The notes under the pieces were generated by a model. It had not been told where the DNA came from. It saw only the letters and a program-made list of their open reading frames with translations, and searched no databases. This document shows positions 35,428-44,027 of a DNA stretch of 64,000 nucleotides, in pieces. The stretch's first letter is position 1. Every line of letters begins with the position of its first letter. Made by a program: the position numbers and the translations under genes. This stretch comes from Kamptonema formosum PCC 6407 (lineage in GTDB: Bacteria; Cyanobacteriota; Cyanobacteriia; Cyanobacteriales; Microcoleaceae), in the NCBI RefSeq assembly GCF_000332155.1, contig NZ_KB235904.1:1572590-1636589 (forward strand). The letters are read 5' to 3'.

Positions 35428-35631
35428 ATGGCAGTTCTGACTATAGAAATTCTCTATGATGACTCGTGGAATATTTTGCAAAACGAAGGTAACAAAGAGG
35501 AATTTATTGCTTTTATGTTCGATCGAAACTTGCCTATAGATGAAATTGAAGCAGCAAATATCCTCAACAGTTTAAACCTAAAAGCCTTAAAGCTTGCTCT
35601 TCCTAACCCCTCACTCTCTCCGCAACTATGA
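35428..35631 (+). CDS. Small acidic hypothetical protein, 67 aa
   Basis: MAVLTIEILYDDSWNIL starts a compact acidic peptide with a helical middle (KEEFIAFMFDRNL) and a Pro/Ser tail. No family recognised. No good ribosome site upstream. It precedes the membrane protein gene by 83 bases on the same strand. Confidence 0.45.
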   Translation: MAVLTIEILYDDSWNILQNEGNKEEFIAFMFDRNLPIDEIEAANILNSLNLKALKLALPNPSLSPQL

Positions 35632-35714
35632 AACTTCTCTAAGTGTCACACTATATCTACTTACCTTAAAAAAAACAATCCACAATCAGAGCAACATACC
35701 CAGAGATACCCAAA

Positions 35715-36482
35715 ATGTATAATTTTGCAGGTTTCAGCGTTGGATTTGGCATTCTAATATTGCTTATCTTCGCCATTCTTCAATGGCTACACATACCCGC
35801 AGGTAGCTTTCTAGATTGGGCAATTGCTGCGGCAACTTTTGAATGGTTACTGTTAATAGTTACAGTTCCCTGGAATATTCACTTTGAATCTAAAGAAGTT
35901 TTAGCAGAAGCTGCTCAATCAACGGAAAAAGGCATTCCAGTTGATGAAAAACAAATCAAATATGTGGGAATGCTAGCTCGTCGCTCCTTGTTTGCTGCGA
36001 TCGCACTCCACCTCCTCTCTGCCATCGCACTTTATACTCTAGCTATTACAGGCATCAGTGTAGTTGGTTACATCAGTTCTGGCGCAGCTTTGCTATTAAC
36101 TATTTTACGCCCAGCCATACGCGCCTATCAATATTTGGCAATGCGTTTAAGAATGATTCGCGGTCAATTTTTACATCCCCGCGAAGATATTGTCGAACTC
36201 CGCCATCGTTTTAACGAGATTGAACATACAGTTAAACGCCTCGAACAACAATTAAATCCCGATAATCCTACCTCTTGGGTAGCATCTCAACAGCTACAGT
36301 GGGAAGCAACGCGCACTGAATTAACTCGCTTAGCTGCTGGATTAGAAAACCAACGAGCGACAAATCAAGCAGAACATACTCAGCTAGCTAGGGAAGCGCA
36401 AAGTGCGATCGCTCAACTTAGCACTGATGGACAAGTTCTAGATCATGTCCGCGAAATTATTCGCTTCTTCAAAGAAGCTTAA
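35715..36482 (+). CDS. Membrane protein with C-terminal coiled coil
   Basis: 255 residues. Four hydrophobic segments (about 3-25, 32-53, 90-110, 113-132), then a soluble helical tail (about 145-255) with heptad-like LRHRFNEIEHTVKRLEQQL and a C-terminal VREIIRFFKEA. The family is conserved in cyanobacteria as I recall, without known function. A scaffold role at the membrane is possible (inference). A 50-bp palindrome follows 28 bases after its stop. Confidence 0.75.
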   Translation: MYNFAGFSVGFGILILLIFAILQWLHIPAGSFLDWAIAAATFEWLLLIVTVPWNIHFESKEVLAEAAQSTEKGIPVDEKQIKYVGMLARRSLFAAIALHLLSAIALYTLAITGISVVGYISSGAALLLTILRPAIRAYQYLAMRLRMIRGQFLHPREDIVELRHRFNEIEHTVKRLEQQLNPDNPTSWVASQQLQWEATRTELTRLAAGLENQRATNQAEHTQLAREAQSAIAQLSTDGQVLDHVREIIRFFKEA

Positions 36483-36510
36483 ATGCTGATAGGAATTATG
36501 CACAATTTAC

Positions 36511-36560
36511 GTAACGCGGCTATTTGGGTGGTGAAAGAACCGCCAAGATAGCCGCGTTAC
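36511..36560. repeat. 50-bp palindrome of the GTAACGC family, copy 1
   Basis: 22-base arms around the 6-base loop GAAAGA; the arm starts GTAACGCGGCTAT and matches its partner at 19 of 22 positions, two of the mismatches being G-T type. Two further 50-bp members are at 39659-39708 and 52711-52760. A TTTTTAA STRR (36565-36600) follows. Confidence 0.9.
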
Positions 36561-36649
36561 AGGTTTTAATTTTTAATTTTTAATTTTTAATTTTTAATTT
36601 CTAGAAATATGCTATAACTTATTAATAAATCTTAATAATCCTTTACTAA

Positions 36650-38107
36650 ATGTTGAGTTCCTCTTCTGGCAGAATCAAACTCAAAGATTTTTTGAAAGAA
36701 AAAATATTCTTTGGGAATGAGCCAACACCTGAACTTATTGCCCTATTACTCATCTACTTCGTCCAAGGCATCTTAGGACTAGCACGCCTAGCGGTTAGTT
36801 TCTTTCTCAAAGATCAACTCGGCATGAGTCCCGTTGAAGTATCGGCAATGCTGGGTGTAACCGCCTTACCTTGGGTGATCAAGCCCTTATTCGGCTTCAT
36901 GTCCGACGGGCTGCCGATTTTCGGCTACCGCCGCCGCCCTTATATCATTTTATCAGGGCTGTTAGGCACATCGGCTTGGATCGCCTTAGCAACAATTGTT
37001 CACAGTCCTTGGGCAGCTACAGCAACGATCGCTTTTAGTTCTTTATCTGTAGCAGTCAGCGACGTAATCGCAGACTCCCTAGTTGTAGAAAGAGCAAGGA
37101 AAGAATCGGCTAAAGAGGCGGGTTCCTTACAATCCCTAAGTTCGGCAGCCACAGCCATTGGTGGGCTAATTACAGCCTACCTTAGTGGTTTCCTCCTCGA
37201 ACGGTTTAGCAGCCAAACAATATTTTTAATCACTGCTTCCTTTCCCCTAATCGTCTCAGCCGCAGCATGGTTAATTATCGAAGAACGAGTAAGCGATCGC
37301 TTCAACTTCAACATAGTTAAACAGCAATTCACCCAACTGCGCCAAACTATCACCCAAAAATCTATCTGGTTGCCTACCGCCTTCATCTTCCTCTGGCAAG
37401 CCACCCCAAGTGCAGATTCAGCCCTCTTCTTCTTCACCACCAATGAATTAGGCTTTCAACCCGAATTTCTAGGTCGCCTGCACCTAGTTACAAGCTTTGC
37501 CTCCCTCGCAGGTGTCTGGCTGTTTCAACGCTTCTTCAGATCTATCCCATTTCGCGTCATGTTTGGCTGGTCGATCGTCCTCTCAACTACCCTGGGCATG
37601 ACAACTTTGCTGCTAATTACTCACACTAACCGCAGTTTAGGCATAGACGATCGCTGGTTCAGCTTGGGAGACGGACTAATTTTAACAGTCATCGGAAAAA
37701 TTGCATTCATGCCGATCCTAGTGCTCTGCGCTCGACTGTGCCCAAAGGGAGTAGAAGCTAGCTTATTTGCTCTACTAATATCAATAAGTAACGTCGGATT
37801 TCTCCTTTCCTACGAGTCTGGTGCATTGCTAATGCACTGGCTCGGAATTACCGAAACTAACTTTGATAAACTCTGGCTCTTAGCCACGATCGCCAACCTC
37901 TCAACCCTTCTGCCTTTACCATTTTTAGGCTGGCTACCCTCCACCAATCTCGATACAGAACCCGAAGAAGGATACCATTCTTCTATTCCTCTTTTACAAC
38001 CAGAAATGGCTAGTTCTAAAATTGTAGGACAGCATTTTATGCCGGAATTTCTGCCAGATTTAGTACCAACAATTCAAGACAAATTTACGGCTGAAGATCC
38101 TAAATAA
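36650..38107 (+). CDS. Folate/biopterin transporter (MFS, FBT/BT1 family)
   Basis: 485 residues with about 12 membrane segments. Family motifs: YFVQGILGLARLAVSFFLKD near the N-terminus, VTALPWVIKPLFGFMSDG, then YRRRPYIILSG and SDVIADSLVVERAR, characteristic of the BT1/FBT family that imports folates or pterins in cyanobacteria, plastids and trypanosomatids. The C-terminal ~50 residues are cytoplasmic and acidic. Stand-alone, 77 bases before the carotenoid oxygenase gene on the same strand; no functional link is evident. Confidence 0.9.
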   Translation: MLSSSSGRIKLKDFLKEKIFFGNEPTPELIALLLIYFVQGILGLARLAVSFFLKDQLGMSPVEVSAMLGVTALPWVIKPLFGFMSDGLPIFGYRRRPYIILSGLLGTSAWIALATIVHSPWAATATIAFSSLSVAVSDVIADSLVVERARKESAKEAGSLQSLSSAATAIGGLITAYLSGFLLERFSSQTIFLITASFPLIVSAAAWLIIEERVSDRFNFNIVKQQFTQLRQTITQKSIWLPTAFIFLWQATPSADSALFFFTTNELGFQPEFLGRLHLVTSFASLAGVWLFQRFFRSIPFRVMFGWSIVLSTTLGMTTLLLITHTNRSLGIDDRWFSLGDGLILTVIGKIAFMPILVLCARLCPKGVEASLFALLISISNVGFLLSYESGALLMHWLGITETNFDKLWLLATIANLSTLLPLPFLGWLPSTNLDTEPEEGYHSSIPLLQPEMASSKIVGQHFMPEFLPDLVPTIQDKFTAEDPK

Positions 38108-38183
38108 TTAGTCAATCGCTCTGTGTTTATCTGTGGTAAAATCTAGCTACAATCTGCCGTAAAAAAATCAAAATCTCTACATT

Positions 38184-39641
38184 ATGCAGAAACTAGAAAT
38201 TCATCAACCCGTATCCTACGATCGCAAAGACTGGCAGCGCGGCTATGAATCCCAAACCCAGGAATATAACTACTGGATCGACGATGTAGAGGGTGAAATT
38301 CCCTCAGATTTGCAAGGAACTTTTTTCCGCAACGGCCCCGGTTTACTGGATATTAACGGGCAAAAAATTCACCATCCTTTTGATGGCGATGGCATGGTTT
38401 GCGCGATCGCCTTTGCCAATGGTCGCGCTCACTTTTGTAATAAGTTTGTCCGCACGGAAGGTTATCTCGCCGAACAAGAAGCAGGTAAAATCCTCTATCG
38501 TGGCGTTTTTGGAACTCAGAAACCGGGGGGATTGGCGACGAATATTTTTGACTTAAAAATCAAAAATATTGCTAACACTAACATTATTTACTGGGGCGGC
38601 AAACTTTTGGCACTATGGGAAGCAGCAGCACCCTACCGACTCGATCCCTATACTTTAGAAACTTTAGGATTAGAGTACCTGGACGGGATATTAAAGCCTG
38701 ATGAACCGTTTTCAGCTCATCCTAGAATTGAAAGCAGAGGCGGAAAAGGTAAGAGATTGGTCAACTTTTCTGTCAAGCCTGGACTATCTAGTACCATTAC
38801 TATTTATGAACTAGATGCTGATGGGAAACTCTTACATCGCCACAGTCATGTAATCCCAGGTTTTGCGTTTTTGCATGATATGGCAATTACGCCTAATTAT
38901 TGCATCTTCTTCCAAAATCCTGTAGCGTTTAATCCTTTGCCTTTCGCTTTGGGATTAAAAGGTGCGGCGGAGTGCATTAAATTCGATCCGAAGCGCCGAA
39001 CACAAGTAATTTTAATTCCCCGCAACCCAAATCAAGGGGAAATAAAATTCTTAGAAGCTGAGACTTGTTTTGCCTTTCACCACGCTAATGCTTGGGAAGA
39101 AGCAGGGGAAATCTTTGTTGATTCTGTTTGCTATGAATCTTTCCCAGATGTGGAACCGGGAAAAGATTTTCGGGAAGTCAATTTTGATAGCATTCCGGCG
39201 GGAGAGTTGTGGCGTTTTCGGCTGAATTTACAAGAGGAAACAGTTCAACATGAAGTAATTGAGCGCCGATGTTGCGAGTTTCCAGTTTTGCATCCCGATC
39301 GTGTTGGTCAGTCTTATCGATATCTTTATATAGGAGGTGCTGAGGCTGAATCTGGGAATGCTCCTTTGCAGGTAATTTTAAAGATTGATTTGACTAAGAA
39401 TGAGCGTCAAATTTGGAGTGCTGCACCGAGAGGTTTTGTGGGAGAACCTGTTTTTGTGCCTCGCAATTCTTTTGAGAGTGAGGATGATGGATGGTTGCTA
39501 ATATTAATGTATGATGCGGCTAATCATCGGTCTGATGTGGTAATTTTGGATGCTCTTGATATTACTAAGGGGCCTGTGGCGAGGTTGCATTTGAAGCATC
39601 ATGTTCCCTATGGTTTGCATGGTAGTTTTACATCAATATAA
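38184..39641 (+). CDS. Carotenoid (apocarotenoid) cleavage oxygenase
   Basis: 485 residues, RPE65/CCD family. The four iron-ligand histidines are found in order: His179 (FSAHPRIE), His231 (FLHDMAIT), His299/300 (AFHHANAW) and His479 (GLHGSF), almost the same numbers as in the Synechocystis apocarotenoid oxygenase (183, 238, 304, 484, recalled). The family motif FRNGPG and HPFDGDGM are present. It should split a carotenoid or apocarotenal double bond with O2, giving retinal-type products (family knowledge). No signal peptide. The stop is 17 bases before a 50-bp palindromic element shared with the convergent rsmE. Confidence 0.92.
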   Translation: MQKLEIHQPVSYDRKDWQRGYESQTQEYNYWIDDVEGEIPSDLQGTFFRNGPGLLDINGQKIHHPFDGDGMVCAIAFANGRAHFCNKFVRTEGYLAEQEAGKILYRGVFGTQKPGGLATNIFDLKIKNIANTNIIYWGGKLLALWEAAAPYRLDPYTLETLGLEYLDGILKPDEPFSAHPRIESRGGKGKRLVNFSVKPGLSSTITIYELDADGKLLHRHSHVIPGFAFLHDMAITPNYCIFFQNPVAFNPLPFALGLKGAAECIKFDPKRRTQVILIPRNPNQGEIKFLEAETCFAFHHANAWEEAGEIFVDSVCYESFPDVEPGKDFREVNFDSIPAGELWRFRLNLQEETVQHEVIERRCCEFPVLHPDRVGQSYRYLYIGGAEAESGNAPLQVILKIDLTKNERQIWSAAPRGFVGEPVFVPRNSFESEDDGWLLILMYDAANHRSDVVILDALDITKGPVARLHLKHHVPYGLHGSFTSI

Positions 39642-39658
39642 CTTACGCAAAACTATCC

Positions 39659-39708
39659 GTAACGCCGCCATCCTGGCGGTATTCTTACCGCCAGGATGGC
39701 GGCGTTAC
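39659..39708. repeat. 50-bp palindrome of the GTAACGC family, copy 2 (perfect arms)
   Basis: 22-base arms are exact reverse complements around the loop ATTCTT; each arm begins GTAACGCCGCCATCC. It is framed by ACTTACGCA (39642-39650) and TGCGTAATTCC (39715-39725), an outer inverted repeat. Its right end overlaps the last codons of rsmE. Confidence 0.92.
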
Positions 39709-40559
39709 TTAACGTGCGTAATTCCCGATCGAATATCTAATACCCCGGCAATTATTGATAATGCAACAATCGGTGCTGTCACCGCTCTCAGAATTCTACT
39801 CCCCAAAGACACAGGTTGAAAACTAAACTGGATCGCAGTTGTTACCTCCTTCTCCGTCCATCCCCCCTCTGGCCCTGTAGCGATTACAATCGATGGGTAA
39901 TTAGTAATTTGTGATTGGTGATTGGTGATTGGTAATTGGTAATTGGTAATTGGTAATTGGGAATTGATAATTGGTGATTGGTGATTGGTGATTGGTGATT
40001 CTTCCTTTTCTATTTTATTATCTAATAAGCAATCTAATAAATGCCGTGAATCGCCGCGAGCAACACAAATATATTTATACTTTCGATCGCAATTTTCTAC
40101 CCCAACAGCAAAGGAAACGGGCTCTAACATTACAGGTACAATTTGCCGTTCTGACTGCTCGGCCGCCTCAGCCGCAATCCGCTGCCACCGCTCAATCTTC
40201 TGAGAACTCGGCTTGAGTAAGGTGCGATCGCTAACTACAGGTATTATACAATATACCCCCAACTCTACCGCCTGCCTCACAACATCATCAAAGCCATTTC
40301 CCTTGGGCAAAGCCGCCATCAGGGTAACATCTACATTCAGCTCACTTTTAATAAAAACTTCCTCTTGTATAACGGCAACTGCATCTATTGCGGCCAACTC
40401 AGCCAGCCAGCAATGCCCCCGCCCGTCCATCGCCAAAAAGCGATCGCCCTCTCTCAACCGCAAAACTCGATACAAATAATGCTGCTGCTGTGCAGTCAGG
40501 ATTATTTGTCGATCTTGGAGTTGAGAAGGAGCGATCGCTAATCGTTGTAATTGGGCCAT
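39705..40559 (-). CDS. rsmE: 16S rRNA (uracil1498-N3)-methyltransferase
   Basis: 284 residues. N-terminal PUA-like domain (about 1-70: HYLYRVLRLREGDRFLAMDG) and SPOUT domain with LPKGNGFDDVVRQAVELGV, ATGPEGGWTEKEV (about 227-239) and SLGSRILRAVTAP, the trefoil-knot SAM site. It methylates 16S rRNA in the small subunit (family knowledge). About 35 residues at 188-222 are encoded by a CCAATTA repeat, right before the SAM-binding knot and absent from ordinary RsmE (usual length about 240-250). The final residues GITHVK and stop come from a palindromic element end. Confidence 0.92.
   Translation of the reverse strand: MAQLQRLAIAPSQLQDRQIILTAQQQHYLYRVLRLREGDRFLAMDGRGHCWLAELAAIDAVAVIQEEVFIKSELNVDVTLMAALPKGNGFDDVVRQAVELGVYCIIPVVSDRTLLKPSSQKIERWQRIAAEAAEQSERQIVPVMLEPVSFAVGVENCDRKYKYICVARGDSRHLLDCLLDNKIEKEESPITNHQSPIINSQLPITNYQLPITNHQSQITNYPSIVIATGPEGGWTEKEVTTAIQFSFQPVSLGSRILRAVTAPIVALSIIAGVLDIRSGITHVK
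39897..40003. repeat. In-frame CCAATTA STRR inside rsmE
   Basis: About fourteen TTGGTAA/TTGGTGA units on the + strand, read on the coding strand as PITNHQSPIINSQLPITNYQ and onward. The longest coding STRR in the window. Confidence 0.92.
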
Positions 40560-40565
40560 GTGACG

Positions 40566-40620
40566 TTAGATTTTAGATATTCAATCCGAGATTTTATTCA
40601 ATCTCAAATCTACAATCTAA
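40566..40620. repeat. TTAGATTTTAGAT hairpin between sir and rsmE
   Basis: Outer TTAGATTTTAGAT pairs with ATCTACAATCTAA, with an inner GAGATT-TTATTC-AATCTC hairpin. AT-rich 55-bp structure between the sir stop and the rsmE start. May act as a terminator or leader hairpin; no long T-run. Confidence 0.6.
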
Positions 40621-40640
40621 AACCTACCATCGGCTCAGCC

Positions 40641-42620
40641 TTATTCCTTGATTTGTTTCAAGTAAGCCGAGATTGCCTCTGTAGCTAGCTGTGTTATCGG
40701 CTTACCCTGACGGGCTGCTTCATCTTTCAGCTCACTGTAGATTTCATCGCGAACGCTAATTCGACGACGGACTTTGGCAGCACCTGCGGGGCTTGTCTCA
40801 TCCCCATTGTCGTTACTAGCAGTAACTTCTAATTCATTGATCTCAGTGGTCATCGAGGCAGCAGATGGGTAGTTGGTTACAAAATGACGGATATATTCCA
40901 TCCCAACGCGATCGCAAAAATCTCCGAAACTCTCTCCTAAATTCCGTCCTTGTTTAAAACAAACAAAAATCGGCTCTAGAAAAGTTTCCAGGCCATTAAA
41001 AGGAACTTTCTCCTCAAAAGGTTTTGCTAGGCGCGTTTGGTCAGGAGAACCACCCAGCCAAACTTGATAGGCTTCAGGGGCACTCCCAACAAATCCCAAT
41101 TCTGCCATATAAGGTCTCGCACATCCATTGGGGCAACCAGTCATCCGCACGACAAAATGCTCTTGCGGCATTCCCAATTTCTCTAAAACTGCCCGAATCC
41201 GGTCTAAAATTCCCGGTATTACCCGTTCTGATTCAGTAATCGCCAGCCCACAGGTCGGCATTGCCGGACAAGCCATTGAATAGCGCACTAAGGGGTCGAT
41301 CGCAGTTTCCGATTTAATTCCGCAGCGATCGAGAATTCCTTGAATTTCTTGTTTGCTATCGGCTGAAATCTCGTAAATCAGTACATTTTGGTGCGGTGTA
41401 ACTAACATCGGCAGGTTGTATTTCTGCACAATTTCCCGCAGCGCCGTTTTTAGCTGAAATCCGCCTTCATTCTTAACTCGGCCATTTTCTATGGAAATGC
41501 CGACAAAAAGTTTGCCGTCACCCTGTTCGTGCCAACCCAAGAAATCATAGTATTTCCACTCCGGTAGTGGCTTAAAAGCTGCTAGGGGTTTGCCAAAATA
41601 CTCTTCTACTTTTGCCTTGAATTTCTCTACGCCCCAGTCATTGATCAGATATTTTAACCGGGCGTGGCGGCGGTCGGTGCGATCGCCATAATCTCTTTGC
41701 GTTGCCACAACAGCCTTAACCAAATCGTAAACATCATCTTTTGCCACATAGCAAATCTCATCGGCTACCCGTGCAAAAGTCTCTTCTTTATTGTGAGTGC
41801 GGCCCAAACCCCCACCAGCAAATACGTCAAACCCTTCTAACTCCCCAGCGGAGTTAACAATGACCACCAAACTCAGATCCTGGGAATACAAGTCAATGGA
41901 ATTGTCTCCCGGTACTGTCACCGAGCACTTAAACTTCCGGGGCATATAGTGCGCCCCGTAAATTGGCTCTTCCTTGTCCGCGAAGATAGTCCCGTTTTTA
42001 TTCTCTTGTCTCGCCGCCGTCACCGCTGGGTCTTCTTCGGCCGTTACTGCCTTTTCGCCATCTAGCCAAATCTCGTAATAAGCACCCGTCTGAGGTGTGA
42101 GCAAATTAGCAATATTCTCGGCGTACTGTCTAGCAAACCCATAGTCTGGGCGATTTTTATAGGGTGCTGTCGGTGCCATCACGTTGCGGTTTAAGTCGCC
42201 GCAAGCTCCTAGAGTTGACCCCATACTTTTTATAATTGACGAAAACACGACTTTGAGATTTTTCTTCAAAACGCCGTGTAGCTGGAAACCTTGACGAGTC
42301 GTGGCCCGCAGCGTACCGTTGCCATATTCCTCAGAGAGTCGGTCTAAGGTCAGGTAGAGCTCCGGCGGCACGAATCCCCCAGGATTGCGGGTGCGGAGCA
42401 TCATTTGAAAGTCTTTCTCCTGGCCCTTAACCCGATTGTCGCGGTTGTCCTGTTGGTAGGAACCGTGAAATTTGAGGATCTGAATGCCGTCTTCGGTGAA
42501 ATGCGTTGTGTCTTGCAACAGCTCAGTTGCAACGGGTTCCCGCAGGTAGTTGCTGCGTTCTTTCCAGCCTTCTGCTTTAGAGAGCTTGCGTTGGGTGGGA
42601 GCGATCGGAGTTTGAGTCAT
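40641..42620 (-). CDS. sir: Ferredoxin-sulfite reductase with C-terminal RHH-like extension
   Basis: 659 residues from ATG 42620 ([12 protein letters not shown]); a TTG at 42647 would add nine residues. Reduces sulfite to sulfide with six ferredoxin electrons. The 4Fe-4S/siroheme ligands are Cys451, Cys457 (CPAMPTC) and Cys496, Cys500 (CPNGC). The ferredoxin-nitrite/sulfite half-domain repeats are present ([23 protein letters not shown]-type [13 protein letters not shown]). The last ~70 residues are unusual: an acidic linker, then [20 protein letters not shown] and an [13 protein letters not shown] helix, resembling a ribbon-helix-helix DNA-binding unit. Sulfite rather than nitrite reductase is favoured by overall likeness to cyanobacterial Sir. 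Confidence 0.93.
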   Translation of the reverse strand: MTQTPIAPTQRKLSKAEGWKERSNYLREPVATELLQDTTHFTEDGIQILKFHGSYQQDNRDNRVKGQEKDFQMMLRTRNPGGFVPPELYLTLDRLSEEYGNGTLRATTRQGFQLHGVLKKNLKVVFSSIIKSMGSTLGACGDLNRNVMAPTAPYKNRPDYGFARQYAENIANLLTPQTGAYYEIWLDGEKAVTAEEDPAVTAARQENKNGTIFADKEEPIYGAHYMPRKFKCSVTVPGDNSIDLYSQDLSLVVIVNSAGELEGFDVFAGGGLGRTHNKEETFARVADEICYVAKDDVYDLVKAVVATQRDYGDRTDRRHARLKYLINDWGVEKFKAKVEEYFGKPLAAFKPLPEWKYYDFLGWHEQGDGKLFVGISIENGRVKNEGGFQLKTALREIVQKYNLPMLVTPHQNVLIYEISADSKQEIQGILDRCGIKSETAIDPLVRYSMACPAMPTCGLAITESERVIPGILDRIRAVLEKLGMPQEHFVVRMTGCPNGCARPYMAELGFVGSAPEAYQVWLGGSPDQTRLAKPFEEKVPFNGLETFLEPIFVCFKQGRNLGESFGDFCDRVGMEYIRHFVTNYPSAASMTTEINELEVTASNDNGDETSPAGAAKVRRRISVRDEIYSELKDEAARQGKPITQLATEAISAYLKQIKE

Positions 42621-42946
42621 GGATGCAGTGCCAGTTGTAATCAGCAAAATTTACTTGTATATTCCTTGACAAAATCACTCAAAAATGCTTGAGTAGGAAA
42701 ATTAATAGCGGTAATCCGGTGGGAATTGTGTTCAATCATTTTATTTTAACATGAGGGCATGGCGAAGTTGCGATCGTAATCAATAATTTAAGATTGCTCG
42801 GTAAGACCACTTTGCAGGAGGTGTTTTCACTCCCTAGAGGTCGGCGTTACGTGAGTTAAAATTGCTGGTAACGCTACTTTGCGGGATATATTCTGAGCGC
42901 CGATACGGTCTTAGCTGAGCTACGAATAATTGATAGAGGAACAAAA
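42621..42946. other. Divergent promoter region of sir and crr7
   Basis: 326 bases with no coding frame of note. GGCGTTAC (42842-42850) and GTAACGC (42869-42875) are arm ends of the GTAACGC palindrome family in inverted order, perhaps a decayed element. An AGGAAC ribosome site precedes the 42947 start. Any NtcA- or sulfur-linked operator could not be identified with confidence. Confidence 0.4.
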
Positions 42947-43204
42947 ATGCCAAATTCATTAATGTATGAAGAAAACTATTTTGTAGTCTTGGAGCAAAAT
43001 CAGCCAGAGCAATTCTTGACTACCGCAGAACTGCTAGAAAAGCTGAAGCTGATTTTAGCTCAGCGGCAGGATGATTTGCCGAGGGAAGTGCAAAAATTTA
43101 CCTCTGTGGAAGCTCAAGCCCAACATTTGATCGACACTTACTGTGAATTAGATGTCGGGCCTGGAAACTTTTTACAATGGTATGCTGTGCGATTGGAAAA
43201 GTAA
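42947..43204 (+). CDS. Chlororespiratory reduction 7 (CRR7)-family protein
   Basis: 85 residues. The N-terminal YEENYFVVLE and the rest (FLTTAELLEKL, later DLPREVQKF and a terminal GNFLQWYAVRLEK) fit the CRR7 family, linked in plants to stability of the chloroplast NDH-1 complex and present in cyanobacteria with unproven role. Small soluble protein. An AGGAAC ribosome site lies about 8 bases before ATG 42947. Followed by a TGCTAAT repeat. Confidence 0.85.
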   Translation: MPNSLMYEENYFVVLEQNQPEQFLTTAELLEKLKLILAQRQDDLPREVQKFTSVEAQAQHLIDTYCELDVGPGNFLQWYAVRLEK

Positions 43205-43208
43205 GATT

Positions 43209-43254
43209 TATTGCTAATTGCTAATTGCTAATTGCTAATTGCTAATTGCTAATT
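43209..43254. repeat. TGCTAAT STRR
   Basis: Six tandem TTGCTAA units after the CRR7 gene; further short arrays at 43927-43945 and 56117-56140. A CCCCATCTT run (43266-43295) follows, and together they fill the space to the convergent gene. Confidence 0.9.
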
Positions 43255-43313
43255 GGGGAAAGACATTCCTACCTTCCCCATCTTCCCCATCTTCCCGATC
43301 ACCTTTTCCTTCC

Positions 43314-43862
43314 CTAAGCTTTGGCTGCAATTAAAGCCAAATCAATTTGATTTTCAGCAGGTTGAGTAACTTGAGCTTTTAAACCAGGGCCGAAAAAAGT
43401 AGCAATTTTCTCCTCTTTTTCTTGCCAAGTTTCTAGGGGAAACAACGGTGAATAAAATTTCAGAACTAAAGTATAAGCACCATCAATGGTAATTTCTTGC
43501 AACCCTTTGAGCAAAGGTCTTTCCTCATCTGTGGGAGCTAAACCCAAACGTTTAAGAGCATCATCTAAGTGAGCTTCTTGACCATACCGGTAACGAGTTA
43601 CATCCTTACGAAGTTGATTTTGAGTAGGCGTAGCCTGCTGTTCTCGCAGGGCCAATACTTCGGGAGTTGTGGGTGTGGTGAAAGGTACTGGGGTGAGTTC
43701 AGAGGCTTTCAAGGCTAGACCTCCGAGTAGCAGTGGAACTCCGTAAAAAAATCCTGCCAGATTGAGGGTAGGATTACCGGCAAAGTAGGCCCAGAATCCA
43801 CCAAGTGTTAAAATACTGCCGACAACTAAGCCGACGATCGCTAAAGAAATTTGACGTAACAT
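43314..43862 (-). CDS. DUF2854 membrane protein
   Basis: 182 residues. Two N-terminal membrane segments (about 5-29 and 33-50, the second rich in Gly/Leu: FYGVPLLLGGLALKA), then a soluble domain with LREQQATPTQNQLRKDVTRYRYGQ (split here as LREQQATPTQN, QLRKDVTRYRYGQ), HLDDALKRLGL and TWQEKEEKIATFFGPGL. This is the DUF2854 family of cyanobacteria and chloroplasts as I recall; probably thylakoid-associated (inference). Function unknown. Confidence 0.85.
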   Translation of the reverse strand: MLRQISLAIVGLVVGSILTLGGFWAYFAGNPTLNLAGFFYGVPLLLGGLALKASELTPVPFTTPTTPEVLALREQQATPTQNQLRKDVTRYRYGQEAHLDDALKRLGLAPTDEERPLLKGLQEITIDGAYTLVLKFYSPLFPLETWQEKEEKIATFFGPGLKAQVTQPAENQIDLALIAAKA

Positions 43863-44027
43863 ATTCAGTAGGTTAGTTTGGGGGATGCACCGAATATAGC
43901 AGTTTTCAGTTGCATGAGAACAGGATAATTGCTAATTGCTAATTGAGAATTGAGAATTGTTATTGATTATTAAGTCCAGAACGATAAGAGTTTAGCAGAA
44001 AAATGATTAAAAAATATCGAGAATACT

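Noticed and set aside
42621-42946. Search for a tRNA or riboswitch in the sir/crr7 intergenic region
   Set aside because: No cloverleaf or recognisable riboswitch core; only fragments of palindrome arms.
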